Origin: Fimbriimonadaceae bacterium
GTDB lineage: Bacteria > Armatimonadota > Fimbriimonadia > Fimbriimonadales > Fimbriimonadaceae
Reading direction: 5' to 3'
NCBI GenBank assembly: GCA_019638795.1
Contig: JAHBTB010000010.1
Span: 1-64,000, forward strand
Length of the DNA stretch: 64,000 nt
Position numbers and translations under genes: made by a program. Below, in pieces: positions 49,693 through 58,417 of this stretch. Below the pieces are notes generated by a model. That model made no database searches. It was given only the letters and a program-made list of their open reading frames with translations, and was not told where the DNA came from. Position 1 is the first letter of the stretch; every line of letters begins with the position of its first letter.

Positions 49693-50453
49693 CCCTGACT
49701 GCCCGCGTCGCCCTGGTGACCGGCGCCGGCCAAGGCATCGGCGCGGCGGTCGCCCGTCGGCTCGCTGCGGCGGGGGTCAAGGTGGCCTGTCTCGACCGTA
49801 CCGCGGAGACGGCCCGCGTCATCGCCGACACCGTCGGTGGCCGGGCCTATGCGGCCGACGTCGCCGATGTGGCCCGCTTCCCCGCCCTCCTGGCCGACAT
49901 CGAAGCCGACTTGGGGCCGGTCGACGCCCTCGTCAACGTCGCCGGGGTCTGCCTGACCCGGCCAGTCGACAAGGTGACGCCGGAGGAGTTTGCCTTGACC
50001 TTCGCCGTCAATGTCCACGGGCCGTTTTTCCTCAGCCGCGCCGTTGCCGACCGACTCGTCAGCCGAGGCGCACCGGGTGCCGTCGTCAACATGGCGTCGG
50101 TGTCGGCGTTCTTGCCCAAACTCGAACAAATCGACTACGGCGCCTCAAAGGCCGCCCTCGTGAGCCTCACCCGGTCGCTGGCCCTTGTCTATGCCGGGCA
50201 CGGGGTGCGCTTCAACGCGGTCGCCCCCGGAATGATCGACACGCCGATGACCCAGGCCAACGCCCAAAACCGGGCGCTGGCGCGCGGCACGACCCCACAA
50301 GAACAACTCGATTTGCTCCTCAAGACCGTCCCCATGGGGCGCGTCGGCACCCCCGACGACGTCGCCCAAACGGTCGCGTTCCTCCTCAGCGAGGAGTCCA
50401 GCTATGTGACCGGCCAGACCATCGACGTCTGCGGCGGCACCCTCATGAGATGA
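49689..50453 (+). CDS. SDR-family dehydrogenase
   Basis: 254 residues from the ATG at 49689, overlapping the E1-beta stop. VALVTGAGQGIGAAVARRLA, LVNVAGVCLTRPVDKV, NMASVSAFLPKLEQIDYGAS with the Tyr/Lys pair in YGASKAA, and YVTGQTIDVCGGTLM. The sequence is close in style to sugar-alcohol or keto-deoxy-sugar-acid dehydrogenases. The substrate cannot be read from sequence; the operon suggests a step in sugar-acid breakdown. Confidence 0.82.
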   Translation: MTLTARVALVTGAGQGIGAAVARRLAAAGVKVACLDRTAETARVIADTVGGRAYAADVADVARFPALLADIEADLGPVDALVNVAGVCLTRPVDKVTPEEFALTFAVNVHGPFFLSRAVADRLVSRGAPGAVVNMASVSAFLPKLEQIDYGASKAALVSLTRSLALVYAGHGVRFNAVAPGMIDTPMTQANAQNRALARGTTPQEQLDLLLKTVPMGRVGTPDDVAQTVAFLLSEESSYVTGQTIDVCGGTLMR

Positions 50454-50456
50454 CCC

Positions 50457-50966
50457 ATGGCATACAACGGCGTTTGGCACACCAGTTTCACCGTCTCGGA
50501 CATCGAAACGTCCGTAGCCTTCTACTGCGACTTGCTCGGGCTTGAGCTCTACCACCAGCAAGTCCAGCACAACGAGTACACCGCCAAGCTGGTCGGCTAC
50601 GAGGGCGCCCATCTCAAGGTCGCGATGCTCCGGATCCCCGGAGCGTTTGTCGGTCCCTCGAACCACCATTTGGAGTTGGTGGAATACGTCCACCCCCGAG
50701 GCGACAAGACCGACGTGGCGACGAACCGGCCCGGTTCGCCCCACCTGTGTTTTGTCACCGACGACATCCACGGCGACTACGAGCGGCTCAGCGCCGCGGG
50801 GGTCCGGTTCCGCGCCCCTGCCCCCGTCGAGATCGTCGCCGGTGTGAACAAGGGCGGCTACACGGTCTACTTCCTTGACCCTGACGACATCACCCTGGAA
50901 ATGTTGCAACCGCCACCCGGCCGGCCTTGGGGCACGATGGACGGCCGCGAAGTCACCAAACCATGA
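50457..50966 (+). CDS. VOC-family (glyoxalase/dioxygenase fold) protein
   Basis: 169 residues: WHTSFTVSDIETSVAFYCDL, GAHLKVAMLRIPGA, HHLELVEYVHPRG, PHLCFVTDDIHGDYERL and YTVYFLDPDDITLEMLQ. These give two beta-alpha-beta-beta-beta units with His and Glu metal ligands. Such proteins act as lyases, isomerases or dioxygenases on small metabolites. It is three bases after the SDR stop and overlaps the next gene. Confidence 0.82.
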   Translation: MAYNGVWHTSFTVSDIETSVAFYCDLLGLELYHQQVQHNEYTAKLVGYEGAHLKVAMLRIPGAFVGPSNHHLELVEYVHPRGDKTDVATNRPGSPHLCFVTDDIHGDYERLSAAGVRFRAPAPVEIVAGVNKGGYTVYFLDPDDITLEMLQPPPGRPWGTMDGREVTKP

Positions 50967-52045
50967 CGTTGCGTCAGCATCCTGACCTTTTGGTCAAGCC
51001 CCTGCCGATCAAGTCGATCGGCGCGGGCGGGATCGTCAGGCACGCCCACCTCCCCGCCTACGCCATGTGCGGTTGGAAGGTCGAGGCGATCTGCGACGTC
51101 GACCGGCCCAGGGCCGAAGAACTGGCCAAGGAGTTCGGAGTCCCCCTTGTCGCCGGCACGGTGGAAGAGATCGTCGCCGCTGGCTCCCAAGACTGCGTTT
51201 ACGACCTGGCCGTCCCCGCCAAGGCCACCGCCGACGTCCTGCGGCAACTGCCCGACCAGTCCCTCGTCCTCATGCAAAAGCCGATGGGCGAAGACCTCGG
51301 ACAGGCCCGAGAGATCCACGACATCTGCCTGACCAAACGGTTGAGGGCGGCGGTCAACTTCCAACTCCGGTCCGCACCCTATGCGTTGGCCGCTCGGGAC
51401 GCTGTCGGCCAAGGGCTCCTCGGCGACCTCGTCGAGGTCGACATCAAGGTCCACGTGCATATGCCCTGGGCGATCTGGCCGTTCCTTGAACTGTCGCCGA
51501 GGATGGAAATCGTCTACCACTCCATCCACTACCTCGACTTCGTGCGGGCGCTCCTCGGCGAACCCCGGTGGGTGAAGGCGACCACCCACCGGCACCCCGC
51601 CAGCCCCAAATTGCATTCGAGCCGGTCGGCGGTGCTCATGGACTTCGGGGCCTCGCCCCAAGGGCATGCCGTCCGCGCCCAGGTCGTCACCTTCCACGCC
51701 CACGACTACGGGCTCAAGCACCAGACCAGCCGGGTCGCCCTTGAGGGCACCGAGGGCGCGCTCCATTTCCAAATGGGACTGAACATGGACTACCCCACTG
51801 GCGCACCGGACTGGCTGGAGGTCAACACCGGGGCCGGCTGGGAGGCGGTCCCGCTTGAGGGGAGTTGGTTCCCCCACGCTTTCCGCGGCCCCATGGCCGC
51901 CATGATGCGATGGGCGGCCGACCCACAGGCCGTCCCCGAGACCCACTTTGAGGACGCTTTCCGCACGATGGCCTTGGTCGAGGCGGCTTACACCGACGCG
52001 GCCACGCCCGGGGTCGACCCCCGCTCCTACTGGCCGAGCCCGTAG
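50963..52045 (+). CDS. Gfo/Idh/MocA-family oxidoreductase
   Basis: 360 residues from the ATG at 50963, overlapping the VOC stop. IKSIGAGGIVRHAHLPAYAM, VEAICDVDRPRAEELAKEFG, the LMQKPMGEDLG lysine motif and YHSIHYLDFVRALLGEP. It probably oxidises or epimerises a sugar or inositol-like substrate with NAD(P). It is the last gene of the plus-strand operon; its end overlaps the amidohydrolase on the other strand by 19 bp. Confidence 0.85.
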   Translation: MTLRQHPDLLVKPLPIKSIGAGGIVRHAHLPAYAMCGWKVEAICDVDRPRAEELAKEFGVPLVAGTVEEIVAAGSQDCVYDLAVPAKATADVLRQLPDQSLVLMQKPMGEDLGQAREIHDICLTKRLRAAVNFQLRSAPYALAARDAVGQGLLGDLVEVDIKVHVHMPWAIWPFLELSPRMEIVYHSIHYLDFVRALLGEPRWVKATTHRHPASPKLHSSRSAVLMDFGASPQGHAVRAQVVTFHAHDYGLKHQTSRVALEGTEGALHFQMGLNMDYPTGAPDWLEVNTGAGWEAVPLEGSWFPHAFRGPMAAMMRWAADPQAVPETHFEDAFRTMALVEAAYTDAATPGVDPRSYWPSP

Positions 52046-52842
52046 AACCGGGCCGCGTTCAGTCCCATGACACCGTCGCGGTCGGTCCCCGAGAGGCAGG
52101 ACTCAAGCGATCCGACCACCCGTCCGTAAGAGCCGGCCGGCAGACACACCGGCCAGTCGGAACCGACCATGCACCTACCCGGGCCGAAACATTCCAACAC
52201 GTGATGCACGTAGGGGCCGAGGGTCGCCTCGTCCCACGTCGGCCAGTCCGCTTCAAAGGCCAGGCCCGAAACCTTGCACCACACGTGCTCGCGCCGAGAC
52301 AACTCGCGGACGTGGGTCGCCCACGGCTCCCACTCGCCGCGCCTGATCCCAGGCTTGGCACAATGGTCCAAGACGAGCGGACAACTGACCGCGTCGGCAA
52401 ACTGGCAAGTCTCGACCAACTGGTCGGCATAGACCAACAGGTCGTAGGTGAGCCCGTGCGCCGCCAGCCGCTTCGCCCCGGCGATGAACTCGGGGCGCGT
52501 CAAGAACCCAGGAGGTTCGCCCTGGGCCGCCTCCCTGACCCCGCGGAAGCGCGGTCGGGAGGCCCACTTGGCGAGCCGGTCGTCCACGTCGCGGGACGTC
52601 AAGTCCACCCAGCCGACGACGCCAAGGACCGAGTCGTCGAGGCCGAGCAGGAAATCGTTCTCGACCTCTGACGACCGCGCCTGCACCGCGACCGACCCGA
52701 CCATCCCGGCCTCGGCCAAGAGCGGCGCGAGGTCGGCAGGCAGAAAATCACGGCGGCACACCGCCATTTCGTCCGTGATCCACGCGAACTCGACCGGGTC
52801 GTAGCGCCAATAGTGTTGGTGGGCGTCGATCCGCACGGTCAC
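52027..52842 (-). CDS. Amidohydrolase family, sugar lactonase-like (fuconolactonase type)
   Basis: 271 residues from the GTG at 52842 (MTVRIDAHQHYWRYDP). AHQHYWRYDPVEFAWI, FRGVREAAQGEPPGFL, CPLVLDHCAKPGIR, VWCKVSGLAFEADW and MVGSDWPVCLPAGSYG are the amidohydrolase_2 pattern of L-fucono/L-rhamnono-lactonases. It opens a sugar lactone. The start overlaps the permease stop, so import and lactone opening are coupled in one operon. Confidence 0.82.
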   Translation of the reverse strand: MTVRIDAHQHYWRYDPVEFAWITDEMAVCRRDFLPADLAPLLAEAGMVGSVAVQARSSEVENDFLLGLDDSVLGVVGWVDLTSRDVDDRLAKWASRPRFRGVREAAQGEPPGFLTRPEFIAGAKRLAAHGLTYDLLVYADQLVETCQFADAVSCPLVLDHCAKPGIRRGEWEPWATHVRELSRREHVWCKVSGLAFEADWPTWDEATLGPYVHHVLECFGPGRCMVGSDWPVCLPAGSYGRVVGSLESCLSGTDRDGVMGLNAARFYGLGQ

Positions 52843-53801
52843 TCGGCCCCGGCCGCCGCCGCTCGGGCCAGCCGCCACCGGTCGAGGGCCACCGCCGTGA
52901 GGATGATCGCGCCGGTCACGATCTCCTGGACCCAGTTGGGCCAACCGGACTGAGAGCCTCCCGACGCGATCGTGGTCATGATCAGCGCCCCGACCAGCGA
53001 GCCGAAGATCGACCCCTCGCCCCCGTTCAAACTCGCTCCTCCGATGACCACGGCGGCGATGACCGAGAGTTCCAGTCCGACCGCGACGGTGGGGTCACCC
53101 ACCGTCAACCGCGAGAACTGGGTGAGGCCGGCAAGCCCGAAGCACAACCCGGCGAGGCCGAACACCCACAGGCTCACCCGGTCGGTGTTGATCCCGCACA
53201 TCCGCGCCGTCGCTTCGTTCGAGCCCGTCGCCACGACGTGGCGGCCGAAAACGGACGAGTTGAGCACCCAGTGGGCCAGCACCCCCAGGGCGATGACCAT
53301 CCATCCCCCTGGCGGCAGGATCTGCCACCGTTGGTCTGGGGGCAGCGCACCGGTCATGTTGCGCAGCCAGTTCATTGGCACGTCGATCTTTTGTTCGTTC
53401 GCAACGCCCTTGGCGATGCCCCGGAACGCCAACAAGGTCGCAAGGGTGACAATGAACGATCCGACCTTTAGTTTGGTCGTCAGGAACCCGTTCGCCCATC
53501 CGGCTACCCCTCCCGACAGAACACCGACCAATGCGGAAGGCAATGGGGCCATCCCCGACTTGAGACAAAAGGCAATGACGACCGTGACCAAGGCCACTAA
53601 GGACCCGACCGAAAGGTCGATCGCCCCCGTGATGATGATGAAGGTCATTCCGATGGCGGTGAAGCCGGTGATGACCGTCTGCCGGATCATGATCTCGAAG
53701 TTCACCGGCGTGGCGAACGATCCGTTCAACGCCACGTTGAAGGCGATGACAATCGCCACCCAAACCAAGACCAGTCCAAGAGCTTTCTTCCACGCCTTCA
53801 T
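52839..53801 (-). CDS. Sugar ABC importer, permease (RbsC family)
   Basis: 320 residues from the ATG at 53801 (MKAWKKALGLVLVWVAIVIA). About nine spans. GMTFIIITGAIDLSVGSLVA, VPMNWLR and FGRHVVATGSNEATARMCGI are the RbsC/BPD_transp_2 signatures, as is VIGGASLNGGEGSIFGSLVG. Overlaps on both sides (ATGA with the ATPase, GTGA with the lactonase). With its binding protein it should import a monosaccharide or related compound. Confidence 0.9.
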   Translation of the reverse strand: MKAWKKALGLVLVWVAIVIAFNVALNGSFATPVNFEIMIRQTVITGFTAIGMTFIIITGAIDLSVGSLVALVTVVIAFCLKSGMAPLPSALVGVLSGGVAGWANGFLTTKLKVGSFIVTLATLLAFRGIAKGVANEQKIDVPMNWLRNMTGALPPDQRWQILPPGGWMVIALGVLAHWVLNSSVFGRHVVATGSNEATARMCGINTDRVSLWVFGLAGLCFGLAGLTQFSRLTVGDPTVAVGLELSVIAAVVIGGASLNGGEGSIFGSLVGALIMTTIASGGSQSGWPNWVQEIVTGAIILTAVALDRWRLARAAAAGAE

Positions 53802-55246
53802 GCGCCAGTGCACCACCCGAGCAACGTCTGTTCGTCCGTCGCCCTCCCGTCCAAAACCGTCACGACCTCGCCGCGCCGGAAGACGGCGATGCGGTCACAG
53901 AGACCCAGCAACTCCGGAAGGTGGCTACTGACCAGCAACACCGCCTTCCCTTCGCACGCCCCCCGGTCGATGATCTTGTAGATCTCTGCCTTGCTCCCCA
54001 CGTCGATCCCGCGCGTCGGCTCGTCCAAGAACCACACCGACGAAGACTGGTCGAACAGCCTCCCGATCGCGACCTTTTGCTGGTTACCCCCGCTCAGCGA
54101 CCCGATCGGCTGCCAAGGCGAACGGCACTTGACGTTGAGCGCGGTGACGACGGCGTCGGTGCGTTGCCGCAAGTCGGATTCGCGCACGCTCACCCGGCCC
54201 GGACGCGGCAATGTCAGGTTGTCGGCGATGCTGAGCGCCTGGGCGAGCCCCTCGGTCTTACGGTCTTCGCTGACCATACCGGCCCACGGCCATCCCACCG
54301 CCCGGCCCGTCGCCGTCGAGACCTTCCCGGCCTTCAGCCGGTCGAGACCAAAGAGACACCGGACGTACTCCGTGCGGCCCGACCCGTTAAGCCCGGCAAG
54401 CCCGAGCACCTCGCCCGAGCGAAGCTCTAGGTCAACTCCGAGGGGCAGCCGGGGGCCGTGCAGGCCGGATGTCGACAGCACCACCTCGCCTGGCGAGCGG
54501 TCCGACCGGACGTACATCTGCCCGATCTCGCGCCCCGCCATCAGCCGGGTCATCCCGTCGGTGTCAGTCTCCGAGACCTCGACGTGGCCGACCAAGACCC
54601 CGTCGCGAAGGAAGGTCGCCCGGTCACAGACCTCCTTGACTTCGTCCAAGAAGTGACTGATGTAGACGACCCCCTTGCCCAACGAGGCCAACCGCTTGAC
54701 GACTTCGAAAAGGTGGCCGACGTCTTTCTGGCCCAGACTCGACGTGGGTTCGTCAAAGAGCACCACCCGTGCGTCTGACATCATCGCCCGCGCGATCTCG
54801 ACGAGCTGGCGCTGGGCGGGCGACAGGCTGGACAGCATCCGGTCCGGGGCGAGGTCTCCCACCCCAAGGGCCCCCAGGTGCCGGCGGGCCTCCGCGTCCA
54901 TCTTACGTCGGTCGCGCAACAGGCCGCTCCGGACCTCTTGTCCCAGAAAGATGTTCTCGGCCACGGTGAGGTGGGCGCACACGGCGAGTTCCTGGTGGAC
55001 CAGGGCGACCCCCGCCTCGCGGGCGTCCCCGACCGAGCGTGGCGCGTATGGCTTGCCGTCAAGGGTAAGGGTCCCCGCGTCAGGGGCCAGTTCCCCGTGC
55101 AGTATCCGCATCAGAGTGCTCTTGCCGCTGCCGTTCTCGCCAACAAGAGCGTGGATCTCACCCTGGTCAAGGGTGAAATCCACGTTGTCTAGCGCAAGGT
55201 TGGCGCCAAACGCCTTGCGGATCCCGCGGGCCTCCAGCAGAGCCAT
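53798..55246 (-). CDS. Sugar ABC importer, ATP-binding protein (RbsA family)
   Basis: 482 residues with two ATPase domains. The first has GENGSGKSTLMRILHG, LSPAQRQLVEIARAM and VVLFDEPTSSL. The second has the degenerate GLNGSGRTEYVRCLFG, LSGGNQQKVAIGRLF and FLDEPTRGIDVGSKAEIYK, as in RbsA/MglA. It powers the permease at 52839-53801. The start is four bases after the binding-protein stop. Confidence 0.92.
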   Translation of the reverse strand: MALLEARGIRKAFGANLALDNVDFTLDQGEIHALVGENGSGKSTLMRILHGELAPDAGTLTLDGKPYAPRSVGDAREAGVALVHQELAVCAHLTVAENIFLGQEVRSGLLRDRRKMDAEARRHLGALGVGDLAPDRMLSSLSPAQRQLVEIARAMMSDARVVLFDEPTSSLGQKDVGHLFEVVKRLASLGKGVVYISHFLDEVKEVCDRATFLRDGVLVGHVEVSETDTDGMTRLMAGREIGQMYVRSDRSPGEVVLSTSGLHGPRLPLGVDLELRSGEVLGLAGLNGSGRTEYVRCLFGLDRLKAGKVSTATGRAVGWPWAGMVSEDRKTEGLAQALSIADNLTLPRPGRVSVRESDLRQRTDAVVTALNVKCRSPWQPIGSLSGGNQQKVAIGRLFDQSSSVWFLDEPTRGIDVGSKAEIYKIIDRGACEGKAVLLVSSHLPELLGLCDRIAVFRRGEVVTVLDGRATDEQTLLGWCTGA

Positions 55247-55250
55247 GCCG

Positions 55251-56246
55251 TCAGAGTTTGGGGTGCAGGAGGTCGTTGATCTCAGGGGTCTTCATGTTTT
55301 CCTTGTCGACCACCGCCGCGCCCGTGTCGATGCGCTTCTCGACCTTCTCACCCTTCAGGTGGGCGACGAGGGTCTTGACCGACAGGTAACCCATCTTTTC
55401 GGGGTTTTGCACCACCAAGGCGTCGATCTCGCCCTTCTCCAGCGCGGTGAGCAACTGGTCGCTGGCATCAAAGCCGACAAACTTGATCTTTCCGGCCAGC
55501 CCGGCGTTTTGGAGCGTCCGGAGCATGCCGAAAGCGCTTGACTCGTTGGGACAGAAGATGCCCTCCACGTCCTTGAACCGCTGCAGCAGGTTCTCGGCAA
55601 CCTGTTGGGCCGACTCCACCGACGCCCCGGCGTGCTGGTTCTCACTGATGACGGTGATCCCGGGGTTCTCCTTCATCGCTTCCATAAAGCCGTCCTCACG
55701 TTCCATCGTGCTCGCCGAGCCCTCCATGTAGCGGAGGAGGATGACCTTGCCCTTACCACCCAAGAGCTTGGCCAGACGTTCGCCGCCGAGCTTGCCCGCC
55801 GCCTTGTTGTCGGTGGCGACAAAGCTAACTGTGTCGACGTCTTTCAGGCCGGAGTCGAAGATCAGCACGGGAATGCCGGCGTCTTGGGCGTTGGTCACCG
55901 GCACGCGCAGGACGCTGTTGTCCAGCGGGGCGAGGCCGATAGCACTCACCTTCTTGGCGGTGAAGTCTTCGACGACTTTGACTTGTCCGTCCTTGTCGTC
56001 CTCCTTCAGGGGGCCTTTCCAAATCACCTCGACGCCCAACTCGTCGCCCGCCTTCTTGGCCCCGGCCTCGACCGATTTCCAAAAGACGTGGGAGGTGCCC
56101 TTGGGGATCATCGCGATCGTCAGCTTGCCCGAGGCGGCAGGCTTTGCCGCCGCCCCGTCTTTCGCGGGTTCGGCCGGCGGATTGCAGGCGGTCAGGAAGA
56201 GGCCGGCCAGCCCGACCAGGGCCAGCGGCAATGCGAGCCGTTTCAT
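55251..56246 (-). CDS. Sugar ABC importer, substrate-binding lipoprotein (RbsB family)
   Basis: 331 residues from the ATG at 56246. Lipobox LFLTAC after a hydrophobic segment. The mature part has LTIAMIPKGTSHVFWKSVEA, IWKGPLKEDDKDGQVKVVED, SAIGLAPLDNSVLRVPVTNA, IFCPNESSAFGMLRTLQNAG and LVVQNPEKMGYLSVKTLVAH. This is a type I periplasmic-binding fold. It is first in the importer operon. The ligand is not evident; the lactonase downstream points to an aldose or deoxy sugar. Confidence 0.9.
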   Translation of the reverse strand: MKRLALPLALVGLAGLFLTACNPPAEPAKDGAAAKPAASGKLTIAMIPKGTSHVFWKSVEAGAKKAGDELGVEVIWKGPLKEDDKDGQVKVVEDFTAKKVSAIGLAPLDNSVLRVPVTNAQDAGIPVLIFDSGLKDVDTVSFVATDNKAAGKLGGERLAKLLGGKGKVILLRYMEGSASTMEREDGFMEAMKENPGITVISENQHAGASVESAQQVAENLLQRFKDVEGIFCPNESSAFGMLRTLQNAGLAGKIKFVGFDASDQLLTALEKGEIDALVVQNPEKMGYLSVKTLVAHLKGEKVEKRIDTGAAVVDKENMKTPEINDLLHPKL

Positions 56247-56343
56247 GGTGAAGCCCAGTTTGCCCGATTTTGGGCTCAGATCGCCGCATTCTCCGTGAAT
56301 CGGACCGCCGCGGCCGCCCCGTGGCCGGAGGTACAAGCGCAAG

Positions 56344-57045
56344 ATGAGAATTGACGAGTGCAACTGGCGGCAGGTTGAGTCTCGGCTGGCCGAGGACGAC
56401 CGGTGCGTCGTCCCGCTGGGCTGTACCGAGCAGCACGCCTACCTCAGCCTCGCCACCGACAGCACCTTGGCGTTCCGGGTCGCCGTCGAGGCTGCCGGGC
56501 CTCTTGGCGTGCCCGTGTTCCCCGTCCAGCCTTACGGTGTCACACCGGCCTTTTCCGCATATCCAGGCACGGTGAGTCTCCGCGTCACCACATTGGGGGC
56601 GATCATCGTCGACATCCTCGAATGCCTGTCGGGCCAGGGCTTCCGCCGGTTCCTCTTTGTGAACGGCCACGGCGGCAACACCCCTTGTGCCGCGACGGCT
56701 TACGAATGGGCGGCGGCCTGCCCGCTCCCGGGAGTCCGCGTGGCCTGGCACGACTGGTGGAACGCCCCTTTGACCCGGGCGAAGGTGGACGAACTCGACC
56801 CCCAGGGCACCCACGCCAACTGGATGGAGAACTTCCCCTGGACCCGGGTCGAGGGTGCCGAGCCCCCCGACAATCCCAAACCAATGGTCGACTACGCCCG
56901 ACTCCGGGGACAGGGCGCCGATACCGTCCGCCAGGGCCTCGGTGACGGATCATTCGGCGGGGCGTACCAAAGGGCCGACACTGACATGTTCGCCCTCTGG
57001 GAGGTCGGCGTGGCCGAGACCAGGGCGGTCATCGAGTCTCTGTGA
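56344..57045 (+). CDS. Creatininase-family amidohydrolase
   Basis: 233 residues: VVPLGCTEQHAYLSLATDST, the metal motif FVNGHGGN, and THANWMENFPWTRVEG. The His/Glu/Asp ligands of creatininase-type enzymes (E..H...D, H) are present. The family splits cyclic or linear amide bonds; the substrate is unknown. Divergent by 97 bp from the importer operon, so joint control is possible. Confidence 0.82.
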   Translation: MRIDECNWRQVESRLAEDDRCVVPLGCTEQHAYLSLATDSTLAFRVAVEAAGPLGVPVFPVQPYGVTPAFSAYPGTVSLRVTTLGAIIVDILECLSGQGFRRFLFVNGHGGNTPCAATAYEWAAACPLPGVRVAWHDWWNAPLTRAKVDELDPQGTHANWMENFPWTRVEGAEPPDNPKPMVDYARLRGQGADTVRQGLGDGSFGGAYQRADTDMFALWEVGVAETRAVIESL

Positions 57046-57058
57046 CCCGTGCCCGAGG

Positions 57059-58315
57059 TCACGGGCCGTATGGTATGGCCTCGGTCAGGTTGAGCGGTGC
57101 GGCGTCGGTGACGACGACGGTGTCTTCGCACCGACACCCGCCGTGGCCCAACCAGGCCGTGGCCCGGTCGAAGTCAACCTGGTCGGCCCACTTGGCCCGA
57201 CGTTCTTCGCTGGTCAGAAGGGCAGGGTTGAAGTAGCACCCCGGCTCCACCGTCACCGCGTAGCCCACCTCAAGCGGCATGTCGATCCGCACCCTGACCC
57301 CGGCGACCGTGCGGTCCCGGTCCAGTCCGGGCGGCTGGGCCATCGCGTCGCGCACGCCGAGCCCGACGGTGTGCCCGACCCCGTGGGGGAAGAAAAGTGA
57401 CATGACGCCGCCCGCGACCGCTTCGTCGGGCGACACCCGCAACACCTTCAGGTCGACCAACGCCTCGGCCATCCGCCGCGCGCAAAGCGCGTGGACGTCG
57501 TGCCACTCCCGACCGGCCGTGCATGCGGCGACACCGGCCTTCTCTGCCGCGACGACCGCCGCCTGCAACTTGGCCTTTTCATCGGTCAGGCCACCGCAGG
57601 CGAAGGTCCGGGTGACGTCGACGACATACCCCTCCACCTCCGCGCCCGCGTCGACCAACAAGAAGTCGCCTTCTTGGAGCGCCCTGGCCCCCGGGGTCAG
57701 GTGGAAGACGGCCGAATCGGGCCCGGCCCCGACGATGGAGGCATATCCCGGCCCGTCGGCTCCGGCCTTGGCGATCGCGTACTCAAACTCGATCTGGATG
57801 TCACGCTCGGTGACCCCAGGGCGGACGGCCCGCCTGATCGCCTCGTAACCCGCCAGCGTCGCCGCGGCCGCGCGGCGCATCAGCGCGACCTCACCGGCGT
57901 CCTTGGGGCGGCGGACGTGATGGAGAATGCGGCTGAGGGTCTCCGAGAGCTTCGGGTCCGCGTGGGGGTCTGCGTAGCAGCCCAACGCGGCCAAGGGTCT
58001 TCCGGCACGCTCTTCCAGCCAGGGCCCAAACTCAGCGACCGGCCGACCGACGGGAGCCGGCCCTGGCCCCCAGACGCACTCGGCTTCGCTCACCGGCGGC
58101 TCGAAGTGCGCCCAACCCGTCTTGGGGTCGTAGGCGACGATCCCGCCTTCCCGGCGGCAGTCGGTCAGCCAGCGGTACTCGGTGTGAGGGACATAGGGAT
58201 AGCATTGGTCGTGGTATCCCGGTCGGCCCTGAGGGTCGCCTGCTCCCACGACCACGATCTCGTCCGTCAAGTTCCACGCCGCCGCCGCCTTCGCCTGTCT
58301 CGCCTCGACACCCAT
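57059..58315 (-). CDS. M24-family metallopeptidase (Xaa-Pro aminopeptidase-like)
   Basis: 418 residues from the ATG at 58315. The pita-bread domain shows LLVDAGAEVEGYVVDVTRTF (two Asp), HGVGHTVGLGVRDAM (His), VEPGCYF (Glu) and CRCEDTVVVT (Glu), the five metal ligands. An N-terminal domain of about 150 residues precedes it. It should remove an N-terminal residue before Pro or cleave a related amide. Convergent with the creatininase gene and divergent from the glycosidase gene. Confidence 0.85.
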   Translation of the reverse strand: MGVEARQAKAAAAWNLTDEIVVVGAGDPQGRPGYHDQCYPYVPHTEYRWLTDCRREGGIVAYDPKTGWAHFEPPVSEAECVWGPGPAPVGRPVAEFGPWLEERAGRPLAALGCYADPHADPKLSETLSRILHHVRRPKDAGEVALMRRAAAATLAGYEAIRRAVRPGVTERDIQIEFEYAIAKAGADGPGYASIVGAGPDSAVFHLTPGARALQEGDFLLVDAGAEVEGYVVDVTRTFACGGLTDEKAKLQAAVVAAEKAGVAACTAGREWHDVHALCARRMAEALVDLKVLRVSPDEAVAGGVMSLFFPHGVGHTVGLGVRDAMAQPPGLDRDRTVAGVRVRIDMPLEVGYAVTVEPGCYFNPALLTSEERRAKWADQVDFDRATAWLGHGGCRCEDTVVVTDAAPLNLTEAIPYGP

Positions 58316-58417
58316 AGTCCGGATTCTTACACTTTCCGAACCGTAAGAAGTTCCTTTGGCACTGTCGTCGCGGCGGTGTCGCACGACGAGGTGAGAAAGC
58401 CGCAGTAGACTTCACCC

